Shown here one piece after another: positions 34,925-43,809 of a stretch of DNA of 64,000 bases. The notes beneath the pieces were generated by a model. The model did not search any database. It saw nothing but the letters and a program-made list of their open reading frames with translations, and was not told the origin of the DNA. The DNA is from Paracoccus gahaiensis (GTDB lineage Bacteria; Pseudomonadota; Alphaproteobacteria; Rhodobacterales; Rhodobacteraceae). Position numbers and translations under genes: made by a program. The stretch is taken from the NCBI RefSeq assembly GCF_005048225.1, contig NZ_SUNI01000002.1:124001-188000 (forward strand), read 5' to 3'. How positions within the stretch are numbered: position 1 is the first letter of the stretch; every line of letters begins with the position of its first letter.

Positions 34925-35470
34925 CTATTGCGGCGCGGCATAGACCGCCACCCAGTAGGTGTTCCGCCCGTCCGGCCCAAGCGCCTGACCCAGCCCGTAA
35001 TCGCGGATCTGCGGCAGCAGGATATTGGCCCGGTGCCCCGGCGAGGCGGTCCATTCCGCCAGCACCCGCGTCAGCGAAAAAGGCCCCGCCGCAATGTTTT
35101 CGGCCGAGAGGGCGGGTCGGTAGCCCGCTTCCTTCACCCGCATGGCTGGGCCGGTCGTCGTGCTGCCCAGATGGGTCATGCGCCCGCGCCGGGCCATGTC
35201 GCAGGCATGGGCGGCCGCCACCCGCGCCAGCAGCGGGTCGGGCACCACCGGGGCCAGTCCCGCCGCGCGGCGCGGTGCATTCGTGGCGGCGGCCCCGGCG
35301 GCATTCTGCGCGGGGCTCGTGCTGGGGCAGCTGGCCGCACCCGGCGGGCCGATCTGTACCGCATGATCATCCTTGGGCGGCGGCGGGGCGACCTGCGAGC
35401 CGCACCCCGCGGCCAGAAGGGCCGTTACGGCCAGCGCCGGTCCCGCCTTGCCCCTGCCGATTGCGCGCAT
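34925..35470 (-). CDS. CAP/SCP-domain lipoprotein (YkwD-like)
   Basis: 181 residues. Signal peptide with a lipobox LLAAGC places the acylated Cys at residue 23. After a Pro-rich spacer comes a CAP domain: AHACDMARRGRMTHLGS, SAENIAAGPFSLTRVLAEWTASPGHRANILLP and YGLGQALGPDGRNTYWVAVYA (the motifs are split by short loops). The His, Glu and His of the CAP cavity are present. Bacterial CAP lipoproteins have no agreed activity. Converges on the ABC exporter gene. Confidence 0.88.
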   Translation of the reverse strand: MRAIGRGKAGPALAVTALLAAGCGSQVAPPPPKDDHAVQIGPPGAASCPSTSPAQNAAGAAATNAPRRAAGLAPVVPDPLLARVAAAHACDMARRGRMTHLGSTTTGPAMRVKEAGYRPALSAENIAAGPFSLTRVLAEWTASPGHRANILLPQIRDYGLGQALGPDGRNTYWVAVYAAPQ

Positions 35471-35627
35471 CCTGACCCCTCGCCCCTGGAATCGTCCCGG
35501 GCCATCCTGGCACGCCACCCCTTAACAGCCGGTTTCCTGCAGCCGGTGTCCTGCGGGGGGTGCGTCACGGAACCGCACCCATCGGTTCGTCGTTTCCCGG
35601 GCGAGTTTGCAAAAGGACGATCAGGAC

Positions 35628-36125
35628 ATGGCCATCTGGGATTTCGTGAAAGATGCCGGCAAGGCCGTCTTCGGCAAGGCCGAGGCCGCGCCTGCGCCCT
35701 CGACCCCCTCTGCGGACGCCGCCGCCCCCAAGGCGGACCCGGACGCCGAGACGCAGCGCAAGGTCGCGGCGTTGAAGGCCGAGCTGCAATCGCTGAACCT
35801 CGATGCCGGTGACGTGCATCTGCGGCTGCGCGGCGACACGGTGGTGGTCGAATCCCGCGGGGCCGACCGCGAGGTGCTGGAAAAGCTGATCCTGGCGGTC
35901 GGCAACATCCAGGGCATCGCCAAGGTCGAGGCGGACCTGCCCGATGACGCGCCCCCGCCCGTCTTCCACACGGTGACAAAGGGCGAGACGCTGTCGGCCA
36001 TCGCCAAGGAGCATCTGGGCAGTGCGACCCAGTACAATGCCATCTTCGAGGCCAACCGGCCCATGCTGAGCGATCCCGACAAGATCTATCCCGGTCAGGT
36101 GCTGCGGATCCCCGCCAAGGCGTGA
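35628..36125 (+). CDS. kbp: BON-LysM protein (YgaU/Kbp-like)
   Basis: 165 residues: short amphipathic start MAIWDFVKDAGKAVFGK, Ala/Pro linker, a BON domain (about 45-105) and a C-terminal LysM domain with VTKGETLSAIAKEHLG and NRPMLSDPDKIYPGQVLRIP. This is the architecture of Kbp, which in E. coli binds potassium ions in the cytoplasm. No signal peptide, in line with a cytoplasmic role despite the LysM. Followed by a strong terminator, so it is transcribed alone. Confidence 0.88.
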   Translation: MAIWDFVKDAGKAVFGKAEAAPAPSTPSADAAAPKADPDAETQRKVAALKAELQSLNLDAGDVHLRLRGDTVVVESRGADREVLEKLILAVGNIQGIAKVEADLPDDAPPPVFHTVTKGETLSAIAKEHLGSATQYNAIFEANRPMLSDPDKIYPGQVLRIPAKA

Positions 36126-36143
36126 TCCGCGCCCAGGGGCCTG

Positions 36144-36178
36144 ACGCCGCGTCGACCCCTGTCTGACGCGGCGTTTTT
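36144..36178 (+). terminator. Rho-independent terminator of kbp
   Basis: Perfect 10-bp stem ACGCCGCGTC / GACGCGGCGT with an 11-base loop, followed by a run of five T (36174-36178). The stem begins 19 bases after the stop codon. Confidence 0.9.
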
Positions 36179-36280
36179 ACGCGGGCAAATACGTCGGGGC
36201 CTTGCTCCGCTCGGTTGAAAAAGACCATCCTGCCCGACGGGAGGGGCCGCATATCGACGGTCCGGCGAGGAGAGGACTAC

Positions 36281-38167
36281 ATGGCCAAGTTCAGCAGCTA
36301 CGATGACCGCGACCGGGTCGAGGCCGAAAGCCGCTACGAGGACCGCGACCTGCCGGTGACGATCTACGAGTTTCTGGCCCGCACCGCCACGCGCGTGCCG
36401 GACCGCCCGGCCATCTCGTTCCAGCTTCTGTCGGGGCCGCGCGACCCCTCCGTCACCCTGTCCTGGCAGGACCTACTGGAGCGGGTGACCGAAGCGGCGA
36501 ACCTCTTTCGCAGCCTGGGCGTGGGGCCGGACGACACCATCGCCTATCTGCTGCCCAACAGCATCGAGACCCCGGTCGTGCTGCTGGCCGGGGCCACGGC
36601 GGGGATCGTCAACCCGATCAACCCGCTGCTGGACACCCGCCAGATCGCCGGCATCCTGCGCGAGACGCGGGCCAAGGTGCTGGTGACGCTGCGGGCCTTC
36701 CCCAAGACCGACGTGGCCCAGAAGGCCGCCGAGGCCGTGGCCGAGGCCCCCGACGTGACCCATGTGATCGAGATCGACCTGAACCGCCATCTGCGCGGCG
36801 CCAAGCGCTTCATCGTGCCGCTGATCCGGCCCCGGGTGAAGGTGCGCCACAAGGCCAAGGTCCTGAACTTCGAGGCGGCGGCCAGCGCGTGCAGCCACAA
36901 GGCGCTGGACTTCGACGATCCCGCCACGGATCGCGTCGCCGCCTATTTCCATACCGGCGGCACCACCGGCACGCCCAAGGTCGCGCAGCACAAGTATTCG
37001 GGCATGATCTACAACGGCTGGCTGGGCGGCACGCTGCTGTTCGACGAGACCGACGTGCTGATGTGCCCGCTGCCGATGTTCCATGTCTTCGCGGCCTATC
37101 CGGTGCTGATGTCCTGCATCTCGTCGGGCGCGCATATGGTCATGCCGACGCCGGCGGGCTATCGCGGCGAGGGGGTCTTCGACAATTTCTGGGGGTTGAT
37201 CGAGCGCTGGCAGGCGACTTTCCTGATCACCGTGCCCACCGCCATCGCGGCGCTGATGCAGCGCCCGGTGAATGCCGATGTCAGCAGCCTCAAGACCGCG
37301 ATCTCGGGGTCTGCGCCGCTGCCGATCGAGCTGTACAACCGCTTCAAGGCCGCCACCGGGGTCGAGATCGCCGAGGGCTATGGCCTGACCGAGGCGACCT
37401 GCCTGGTCAGCTGCAACCCGGTGGACGGAAAGAAGAAGGTGGGCTCGGTCGGCATCCCGCTGCCCTATACCCATGTGCGCATCCTCAACCATGGCGATGC
37501 GGGCCAGGTGCAGGAATGCGCCACCGACGAGGTCGGCGAGATCTGCATCGCCAATCCCGGCGTCTTCCCCGGCTCGACCTATACCGAGGCGGACAAGAAC
37601 CACCGGCTGTTCTGCGACGACGTCTATCTGCGCACCGGCGATCTGGGGCGGCTGGACGCGGATGGCTATCTGTGGATCACGGGCCGGGCCAAGGACCTGA
37701 TCATCCGGGGCGGCCACAATATCGACCCCGCCGAGATCGAGGAGGGGCTTCTGTCCCATCCGGCGGTGTCCTTCGTGGGCGCCATCGGCCAGCCCGACGC
37801 TTTCGCCGGCGAATTGCCCTGCGCCTATGTCGAGCTGGTGGCGGGGGCCGAGGTCTCGGTCAGGGAGCTGATGGCCCATGCCAAGACGCATATCCACGAG
37901 CGCGCCGCCGTGCCCAAGCATGTCGAGATCCTGCCCGAACTGCCCAAGACCGCCGTGGGCAAGATCTTCAAGCCCGAGCTGCGCAAGCTGGCCATCGCCC
38001 GGGTCTTCGACGGGGTGCTGGAGGGGACCGGCGCCCATGTCCTCGATGTCCACGAGGACAAGAAGCGCGGGCTGGTGGCCCGCCTGTCCCGCGCGGGCGC
38101 CGACGAGGCCGAGGTGACGACCCGCCTCGGCGCGTTCACGACGCCTTGGGAATGGGACCGGTCCTAG
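36281..38167 (+). CDS. Acyl-CoA synthetase (AMP-forming)
   Basis: 628 residues of the ANL superfamily: A3 motif FHTGGTTGTPKVAQHK, A5 GYGLTEATCL, A7 YLRTGDLGRLD, A8 GRAKDLIIRGGHNIDPAEIE and the C-terminal A10 lysine in KTAVGKIFK. It activates a carboxylic acid as acyl-AMP and joins it to CoA. Chain-length preference cannot be read from sequence; the size fits medium/long-chain or unusual acids. Monocistronic, with GGAGAGG before the ATG. Confidence 0.9.
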   Translation: MAKFSSYDDRDRVEAESRYEDRDLPVTIYEFLARTATRVPDRPAISFQLLSGPRDPSVTLSWQDLLERVTEAANLFRSLGVGPDDTIAYLLPNSIETPVVLLAGATAGIVNPINPLLDTRQIAGILRETRAKVLVTLRAFPKTDVAQKAAEAVAEAPDVTHVIEIDLNRHLRGAKRFIVPLIRPRVKVRHKAKVLNFEAAASACSHKALDFDDPATDRVAAYFHTGGTTGTPKVAQHKYSGMIYNGWLGGTLLFDETDVLMCPLPMFHVFAAYPVLMSCISSGAHMVMPTPAGYRGEGVFDNFWGLIERWQATFLITVPTAIAALMQRPVNADVSSLKTAISGSAPLPIELYNRFKAATGVEIAEGYGLTEATCLVSCNPVDGKKKVGSVGIPLPYTHVRILNHGDAGQVQECATDEVGEICIANPGVFPGSTYTEADKNHRLFCDDVYLRTGDLGRLDADGYLWITGRAKDLIIRGGHNIDPAEIEEGLLSHPAVSFVGAIGQPDAFAGELPCAYVELVAGAEVSVRELMAHAKTHIHERAAVPKHVEILPELPKTAVGKIFKPELRKLAIARVFDGVLEGTGAHVLDVHEDKKRGLVARLSRAGADEAEVTTRLGAFTTPWEWDRS

Positions 38168-38194
38168 GGCGGGTTGCGGACCGGGCCGGGGTGC

Positions 38195-38617
38195 TCAGGC
38201 GCCCCGGTCCTGTTCGTTGTTGGCCCAGAGATAGCCGATGAAGGCGCCCTTGATCAGGCGCAGCAGCGCCAGCGTCATCAGGGTCATGACGATGCCGGTG
38301 ATGGCCAGCAAGGTCAGCGGCTCGGGGCGCCAGACGGTCCAGACGATGCCCAGAAGCGGGATCAGCACCAGAAGCATGATGGTCATGGTGAAGAAGGCCG
38401 GGCCATCCGCGGCCGGATAGCGGCCAAGCGGGGCGTGGCATTGCGCGCATCCGGCATTCACCGACAGGAAGCCCTTCAGCAACTGGCCCTCGCCGCAATT
38501 CGGGCAGCGGTTGGCAAGGCCGCGCAGGACCGCCGTGCGCGGATCGCGGGGCGGTTCGTCCGGGGCGGGGGCGCCAGGTTTTGGGCCACCGGGTTTTGAA
38601 CTGGACGGAGAGGACAT
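38195..38617 (-). CDS. DUF983 zinc-ribbon membrane protein
   Basis: 140 residues. A Pro/Ser-rich start is followed by a four-cysteine zinc ribbon (CPNCGEGQL and CAQCHAPLG), then two hydrophobic helices (about 75-95 and 100-122) and a short tail. This is the DUF983 layout, a small inner-membrane family without a proven role, often found near cell-envelope or cytochrome oxidase genes. The ATG at 38617 is chosen because coding character begins there; the Shine-Dalgarno is weak. Confidence 0.82.
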   Translation of the reverse strand: MSSPSSSKPGGPKPGAPAPDEPPRDPRTAVLRGLANRCPNCGEGQLLKGFLSVNAGCAQCHAPLGRYPAADGPAFFTMTIMLLVLIPLLGIVWTVWRPEPLTLLAITGIVMTLMTLALLRLIKGAFIGYLWANNEQDRGA

Positions 38618-38727
38618 TATGGATGCCCGGAGGTCCGGGCCTTGGTCATCCGGAGGGGGGAGCGTCATGGCGCCTCGCAGGTCTGGAGCGAGGGCAACAC
38701 CCCGGCAGCGCGCCTGGTTGCGCCGGC

Positions 38728-39996
38728 TCAGCCGTTTTCGCGCAGGATGCGGCCGGCCAGATACAGCGATCCGCAGATGAGGATGCGCGCCCCCGGGGCA
38801 TTGTCGGTCAGGCCGCGCAGCGCCGCCGCCGCATCCGGGGCGGTGCGGGTGGCAAGGCCGACCGAGGCGGCGGCCTCGGCGGTGGCCGAGGCGGGCAGGG
38901 TGTTCGGCTCTCCGGGGATGTCGATGGCGGTGAGGCTTTGGGCCTCGGCGGCCAGCGGGCGCAGATAGCCCGCGACATCCTTGGTGTTCAGCATGCCGCA
39001 GATCAGATGGGTGGGGCGCACGGGCATCGCGGCCAGCGTCGCGGCCAACGCCTGACCGCCCGCCGGGTTGTGCCCGCCATCCAGCCACAGCTCGGAGGCG
39101 CCGGCCAGATCGACCAGAGGGCCGTGACGCAGGCGCTGCATCCGGGCGGGCCATTCGGCCTCCGTGACGGCGGCGCGGGCCTGTGCCTCGGTCGCGCCGA
39201 GCGCGCGCAGGGCGGCCAGCGCGGTGCCGGCGTTCTGGATCTGGTGCGGGCCGATCAGGTTCGGGCGCGGCAGGTCCCACAGCCCGTGATCGTCCTGAAA
39301 GACCATGCCGTCGCGTTCGGGCTGGATCATCCAGTGCTGGCCATGGGCCAGGATGGGCGCGCTCAGGCCCATCGCGCGGGCCTCGATCACGCGCAGGGCG
39401 GCGTCCTGCTGCGGGGCGATGACGACGGGCACGCGGGGCTTGAGGATCCCGGCCTTTTCGGCGGCGATCAGCGGCAGGGTGTCGCCCAGATATTGCGTGT
39501 GGTCGATCGAGACCGGGGTGATGACCGTCAGGCGCGGGGCGTCGATCACGTTGGTGGCGTCCAGCCGCCCGCCCAGGCCCACCTCGAGCAGGGTGTAATC
39601 GGCCGGGGTCCGCGAAAAGGCCAGGAAGGCGGCGGCGGTGGTGATCTCGAAGAAGGTGATGGGCTGGCCGTCATTGGCGGCCTCGCATTCGGCCAGCGTG
39701 TCGGCCAGCGCCTGATCGTCGATCAGCTCGCCCGCCAGCCGGATCCGTTCGCGGAACTGCGCCAGATGCGGCGAGGTATAGGCATGGACGCGCGCGCCCC
39801 CAGCCTGAAGCCCTGCGCGGATCATCGCCTGCGTGCTGCCCTTGCCATTGGTGCCGGCGATATGGATCACCGGCGGGATGCGGCGTTCGGGGTGGTCCAG
39901 TGCCGCCAGCAGGCGGTGCATCCGGTCCAGCGACAGGTCGATGACCTTGGGGTGCAGCGCCATCAGGCGGGACAGGAGGGCGTCGGATGCGGTCAT
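38728..39996 (-). CDS. folC: Bifunctional folylpolyglutamate/dihydrofolate synthase
   Basis: 422 residues of the Mur ligase-like fold: P-loop HIAGTNGKGSTQAM, the omega-loop TSPHLAQFRERIRL, VGLGGRLDATNVID and the C-terminal WLDGGHNPAGG and CGMLNTKD. It adds glutamate to dihydropteroate and then to folates. Sits just downstream of accD on the same strand, the conserved accD-folC order of many bacteria, with a GC-hairpin repeat in the 58-base gap. Confidence 0.94.
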   Translation of the reverse strand: MTASDALLSRLMALHPKVIDLSLDRMHRLLAALDHPERRIPPVIHIAGTNGKGSTQAMIRAGLQAGGARVHAYTSPHLAQFRERIRLAGELIDDQALADTLAECEAANDGQPITFFEITTAAAFLAFSRTPADYTLLEVGLGGRLDATNVIDAPRLTVITPVSIDHTQYLGDTLPLIAAEKAGILKPRVPVVIAPQQDAALRVIEARAMGLSAPILAHGQHWMIQPERDGMVFQDDHGLWDLPRPNLIGPHQIQNAGTALAALRALGATEAQARAAVTEAEWPARMQRLRHGPLVDLAGASELWLDGGHNPAGGQALAATLAAMPVRPTHLICGMLNTKDVAGYLRPLAAEAQSLTAIDIPGEPNTLPASATAEAAASVGLATRTAPDAAAALRGLTDNAPGARILICGSLYLAGRILRENG

Positions 39997-40006
39997 GGGC
40001 GTGTCA

Positions 40007-40041
40007 CCGGGGGCCAGCCCCCGGACCCCCGGGGTATTTCG
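40007..40041. repeat. Short composite hairpin repeat, copy e
   Basis: CCGGGGG-ccag-CCCCCGG (40007-40024), then ACCCCCGGGGTATTTCG. A reduced version of the repeat seen at copies a to d, between accD and folC. May attenuate read-through from accD into folC. Confidence 0.6.
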
Positions 40042-40054
40042 ACAAAAGAGAAGG

Positions 40055-40984
40055 TTATTCCGCCGGGGCGGGGGCCGGGGCCGGGGCCGGATCGGGGGAG
40101 GGGGCCGGCGGCGGCAGGTCGGCGCGGGTGGGGGCGGGCAGGCCGCCCAGCATCCGCAGGATCGAGACCAACTCGTCGCGCAGCTTCGTGCGGTGGGTGA
40201 CGCGGTCCAGCATGCCGTGTTCCAGCAGGTATTCGGCGCGCTGGAAGCCTTCGGGCAGCTTCTCGCGGATGGTCTGCTCGATGACCCGGGGGCCGGCGAA
40301 GCAGATCAGCGCATTGGGTTCGGCGATGTGGATGTCGCCCAGCATCGCGTAGCTGGCCGTGACCCCGCCCGTGGTCGGATGGGTCAGGACGACGACATAG
40401 GGGATGCCGGCCTCCTTCAGCATCTCGACCGCGACGGTGGTGCGGGGCATCTGCATCAGGGACAGGATGCCTTCCTGCATGCGGGCGCCGCCGGCGGCCG
40501 AGAAGAGGACGAGGGGTTTTCTGACCTTCACCGCGCGTTCGGCGGCGGCGACGATGGCATTGCCGACATACATGCCCATGGAGCCGCCCATGAAGCTGAA
40601 GTCCTGACCCACGGCGATGACCGGGGTGCGGCCGACCTCGCCTTCGGCGACCAGCATCGCCTCCTTCTCGCCAGTGGCCTTCTGGGCGGCCTTCATGCGG
40701 TCGGGATATCTCTTCTGGTCGCGGAACTGCAGCGGGTCGGCGATCGGGTCGGGGACCTTGACCTCGACGAAGGCGCCGCCGTCGAAGAGCGCGCCGAAGC
40801 GGTCGCGCGGGGTGATCGGCATGTGGTGATCGCAGGTGGTGCAGACGTTCAGGTTGTCCGACAGTTCGCGATGGAACAGCATCGTCCCGCATTCGGGGCA
40901 TTTGGTCCACAGATTCTCGGGCACTTCGCGGCGCGAGAACAGCGAATTGATGCGCGGGCGGACATAGTTCGTGATCCAGTTCAT
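40055..40984 (-). CDS. accD: Acetyl-CoA carboxylase carboxyltransferase subunit beta
   Basis: With AccA transfers carboxyl from biotin to acetyl-CoA to make malonyl-CoA for fatty acid synthesis. 309 residues: N-terminal zinc ribbon CPECGTMLF...CTTCDHH, then the carboxyltransferase fold with FMGGSMGMYVGN, FSAAGGARMQEGI, HPTTGGVTASYAMLGD and GPRVIEQTIREKLPEGFQ. The tail is a Pro-Ala run encoded by GGGGCC hexamer repeats (about 40062-40090). Its promoter TTGCAA-17-TATCTG is shared with the divergent cls gene through a palindromic -35. Confidence 0.96.
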   Translation of the reverse strand: MNWITNYVRPRINSLFSRREVPENLWTKCPECGTMLFHRELSDNLNVCTTCDHHMPITPRDRFGALFDGGAFVEVKVPDPIADPLQFRDQKRYPDRMKAAQKATGEKEAMLVAEGEVGRTPVIAVGQDFSFMGGSMGMYVGNAIVAAAERAVKVRKPLVLFSAAGGARMQEGILSLMQMPRTTVAVEMLKEAGIPYVVVLTHPTTGGVTASYAMLGDIHIAEPNALICFAGPRVIEQTIREKLPEGFQRAEYLLEHGMLDRVTHRTKLRDELVSILRMLGGLPAPTRADLPPPAPSPDPAPAPAPAPAE

Positions 40985-41013
40985 CGCGAATGGCCTTGGC
41001 TGTTTCAGGCCCC

Positions 41014-41065
41014 CAGATAGGCCGGCAAGCGGGGAATTGCAATTGCCCGGGGCGCGGCGGATATT
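41014..41065. promoter_or_regulatory. Divergent accD/cls promoters around a palindrome
   Basis: The 18-base dyad at 41031-41048 has the perfect core AATTGCAATT flanked by GGG and CCC. For accD (minus) it supplies TTGCAA (41042-41037), then 17 bases and TATCTG (41019-41014). For cls (plus) the same self-complementary TTGCAA is followed after 17 bases by GATATT (41060-41065), which would put the transcript start at or next to the cls ATG (41073). Confidence 0.55.
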
Positions 41066-41072
41066 GCGCGCC

Positions 41073-42500
41073 ATGTGGGCCACCCTGTTCTTTCTGTCGC
41101 ATACGACCCTGTCGCTGGTGATCATCGCCCGTGTGCTGCTGCGTCCGCGCGTCGAGCCCTCGGTCCGGCTGGTCTGGATCATGGTCATCGAGGCCGTGCC
41201 GCTGCTGGGCATCGCCGCCTATCTGCTGTTCGGCGAGGTGCGCATGAAGCAGGCCGAGGTCCAGCGCATGGCGGACGTGCGCGACCGGCTGACGAACCTG
41301 CGCACCCCGGTGCCCGCCGTGCTGGCCCCCGCGCCCGATCCCGCCGGGCCGGTGATCGCCGCCAACAGCGCCGTGGGCGGGATGCAGGCCACGGGCGGCA
41401 ACCGGCTGGTGCTGCTGGAGGAGAGCGATGCGGCCATCGACCGGCTGGTCGCGGCGATCGACAGGGCCTGCGACCATGTCCATGTGCTGTTCTACATCTG
41501 GCTGCCCGATGCCAGCGGCACCAAGATCGCGAAGGCGATCTGCCGGGCCGAGGCGCGGGGCGTGCAATGCCGGGTGATCGTGGATGCCCTGGGCTCGCGG
41601 GTGCTGGTCCGGTCGGCCCTGTGGGAGGAGATGTGTCAGGCGGGTGCCGAATGCGTCACCGCCTTTCCCTGGGGTCTGCCCTTCATCAGCGTGCTGTTCC
41701 AGCGGCTGGACCTGCGCAACCACCGCAAGATCCTGGTGATCGACAACCGGCTGGCCTTCACCGGCAGCCGCAACTGCGCCGACATGGCCTTCGCGGTGAA
41801 GGCGCGCTTCGGGCCCTGGATCGACATCCTCGTCTCGGTCGAAGGGCCGGCGGTGCGCCAGCTGCAGGGGGTCTTTCTGGGCGACTGGATGAGCTATACC
41901 GGGCGCGATCTGGGGCCGATGCTGCAGCCCGTCGCGCCGGTCGCGGATCCCGGGCTGGCCGCGCAGGTGGTGGCCACGGGGCCGGACCTGCGGGCGGGCA
42001 GCGTGTCCGACTGCCTCAGCGCCATGCTGCATGCGGCGCGCGACCGGGTGGTGATCACCACGCCCTATTACGTGCCCGATGCCGCGCTGGATGCCGCGAT
42101 CCGGGCGGCGGCGCGGCGCGGCGTGCATGTGACGCTGATCCTGCCGGCCCGCAATGACAGCCTGATCGTGGGGGCGACCAGCCAGGGCTTCTATTACGGG
42201 CTGCTGGCGGCGGGGGTTCGGCTGATGCTGTTCCAGGACGGGTTGCTGCATTCCAAGATCCTGTCCGTGGACGGGCGCATGGCCATGATCGGCAGCGCCA
42301 ATCTGGACCGGCGCAGCTTCGAGCTGAACTACGAGGTCAACATGGCCGTCTTCGATCCGGAATTCGTGGGGATGCTGGATGCCCGCCAGTCAAGCTATGC
42401 CGAGCGCGCCCGCGAGATCAGCCTGGACGAGGTCCGCGACTGGAGCAAGGGACGCCGGATCCGCAACAACCTGCTGGCGTTGGCCTCGCCGCTGCTATGA
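41073..42500 (+). CDS. cls: Cardiolipin synthase (PLD type)
   Basis: Joins two phosphatidylglycerols into cardiolipin at the inner membrane. 475 residues: two N-terminal membrane helices (about 3-22 and 33-53), then two phospholipase D domains whose HKD motifs are HRKILVID (with FTGSRN) and HSKILSVDGRMAMIGSANLD. FYIWLPDASGTKIA and TTPYYVPD are typical of Cls. There is no clear Shine-Dalgarno and the predicted transcript start is close to the ATG, so a leaderless message is possible. Confidence 0.92.
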   Translation: MWATLFFLSHTTLSLVIIARVLLRPRVEPSVRLVWIMVIEAVPLLGIAAYLLFGEVRMKQAEVQRMADVRDRLTNLRTPVPAVLAPAPDPAGPVIAANSAVGGMQATGGNRLVLLEESDAAIDRLVAAIDRACDHVHVLFYIWLPDASGTKIAKAICRAEARGVQCRVIVDALGSRVLVRSALWEEMCQAGAECVTAFPWGLPFISVLFQRLDLRNHRKILVIDNRLAFTGSRNCADMAFAVKARFGPWIDILVSVEGPAVRQLQGVFLGDWMSYTGRDLGPMLQPVAPVADPGLAAQVVATGPDLRAGSVSDCLSAMLHAARDRVVITTPYYVPDAALDAAIRAAARRGVHVTLILPARNDSLIVGATSQGFYYGLLAAGVRLMLFQDGLLHSKILSVDGRMAMIGSANLDRRSFELNYEVNMAVFDPEFVGMLDARQSSYAERAREISLDEVRDWSKGRRIRNNLLALASPLL

Positions 42501-42522
42501 GCCCTTTCAAGGAGATGCCGAT

Positions 42523-42861
42523 ATGACCGATCCCGAGCTTGCGACCCGGACCTGCCAGCCCTGCGCGGCGGGCACCGCGCCCCATGACGCGGCCACGGCC
42601 GGGCGGATGATGTCCGGGCTGACCGGCTGGCGGATGTCGGACGATGCCCGCGCCATCACCCGGCGCTTCGAGGTCAAGGGATTCGCCAAGGCGGTCGAGC
42701 TGGCCAATCTGGCCGCCTGGCTGGGCAACCGGCAGGGCCATCATCCCGACATCGCCTTCGGTTGGGGATATTGTGCCGTCACCTTCACCACCCATGCCGC
42801 CGGCGGGCTGACCGACAACGATTTCATCTGCGCGGCGCGGCTGGATGCCTTGCTGGCCTGA
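42523..42861 (+). CDS. phhB: Pterin-4a-carbinolamine dehydratase
   Basis: 112 residues. The catalytic histidine region is NRQGHHPDIAFGWGYCAVTF, with the ITRRFEVKGFAKAVELANLAAWL helix before it (split here by a loop) and the closing LTDNDFICAARLD. It dehydrates 4a-hydroxytetrahydropterin formed by aromatic amino acid hydroxylases or acts in molybdopterin metabolism. No phenylalanine hydroxylase is adjacent. AAGGAG precedes the ATG, 22 bases after cls stops, so it is probably in the cls operon. Confidence 0.92.
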   Translation: MTDPELATRTCQPCAAGTAPHDAATAGRMMSGLTGWRMSDDARAITRRFEVKGFAKAVELANLAAWLGNRQGHHPDIAFGWGYCAVTFTTHAAGGLTDNDFICAARLDALLA

Positions 42862-43013
42862 GCGGGCCGCTCTATGGGTTGTCCTGCGCAGGCCGCCGGT
42901 CTATTCCCGTACAACGTGTAATGGGTTGTGCCGCATGACGAATCGACGCCATGCCGAAACCGGGCCGGAACGGGCCCTTGCCGGCCTTGGCCGACCGAAC
43001 CGGGGGACGACAT

Positions 43014-43799
43014 ATGGCGCTGAATGATCAGGGCTGGCTGTCCGGGCGCATCCGCCGGAATGCCTTCCGCCAATGGAACCGCTTCCTGCGGACCGTGAGC
43101 CAGCGGCAGCAGCCGGTCGATCACGACCTGCGCGACGAGGCCCGCGACCTGCAACAGGTCCTGGCGCGCTTCCTGCAGATCGCCGATGCCCGCGCGGTGC
43201 GGGCCGGCAATTCGCTGTCGCGCATCGACCTGCCGGCGGGCACCGACTGGCGCTGGCGCCCGCAGGTGATGTCCTCGCGCAGCACGCTGCCGGCGCTGAT
43301 CTCTCCGCCGGACGGCAAATGGCTGTCCGAGGAGGTCGCGCTCTATCACGACTGCCCCGAGCGGGCGCTGATCCTGTGCCAGATCCGCAACCGTCTGGCG
43401 ACCGATCTGGCCGAATACGGGATCAAGCTGGAGGTGATGGGGTTCTCGGGCAGCTACCTGTCCTTTTCCCTGGCCCTGCCGCCCGAGGCGCTGGAAAACC
43501 TGGGCGGGCATTACATCATCCGCCTGGATGCCCGGCTGCAGGCCGAACGGCCCATCCGTGTCTATTCAAGGCTGAACATCCAGCAGGGCCCCAATACTGA
43601 GACCCTGCTGCGCCAGATGGGCGACCCGATCGAGGGCGGCAACTGCCAGCGGGTGGTCGAGTTCGATCTGGGCTATGCCGAGCTGTCGCAGCGCTCGGTC
43701 GACAAGGCCTGGCTGGACGTGATCCTGGAGGCGCCCTACATGAACGCCGTCTCTCTGCGCGACGTGATCCTGTCCCGCCACCCCCGCGCCCATATCTGA
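43014..43799 (+). CDS. Conserved DUF6478-like protein
   Basis: 261 residues, soluble, with no signal peptide. I associate this sequence type with DUF6478, a family mostly in Rhodobacteraceae, but no function is known. Visible: a basic N-terminus (SGRIRRNAFRQWNRFLR), WRWRPQVMSSRSTLPALISP, a conserved beta-rich centre (LEVMGFSGSYLSFSLALP) and acidic end strands. GGGGGA precedes the ATG at 43014. Ten bases separate it from the next small gene, which is probably its partner. Confidence 0.7.
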   Translation: MALNDQGWLSGRIRRNAFRQWNRFLRTVSQRQQPVDHDLRDEARDLQQVLARFLQIADARAVRAGNSLSRIDLPAGTDWRWRPQVMSSRSTLPALISPPDGKWLSEEVALYHDCPERALILCQIRNRLATDLAEYGIKLEVMGFSGSYLSFSLALPPEALENLGGHYIIRLDARLQAERPIRVYSRLNIQQGPNTETLLRQMGDPIEGGNCQRVVEFDLGYAELSQRSVDKAWLDVILEAPYMNAVSLRDVILSRHPRAHI

Positions 43800-43809
43800 G
43801 GAGGCCCAG

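Noticed and set aside
31318..34980. Minus-strand open frame of 1220 codons
   Set aside because: It is antisense to zapE's frame, the nucleosidase and the ABC exporter, has Arg/Gly/Gln/His-rich low-complexity translation and no domain. Long antisense frames are expected in DNA this GC-rich.
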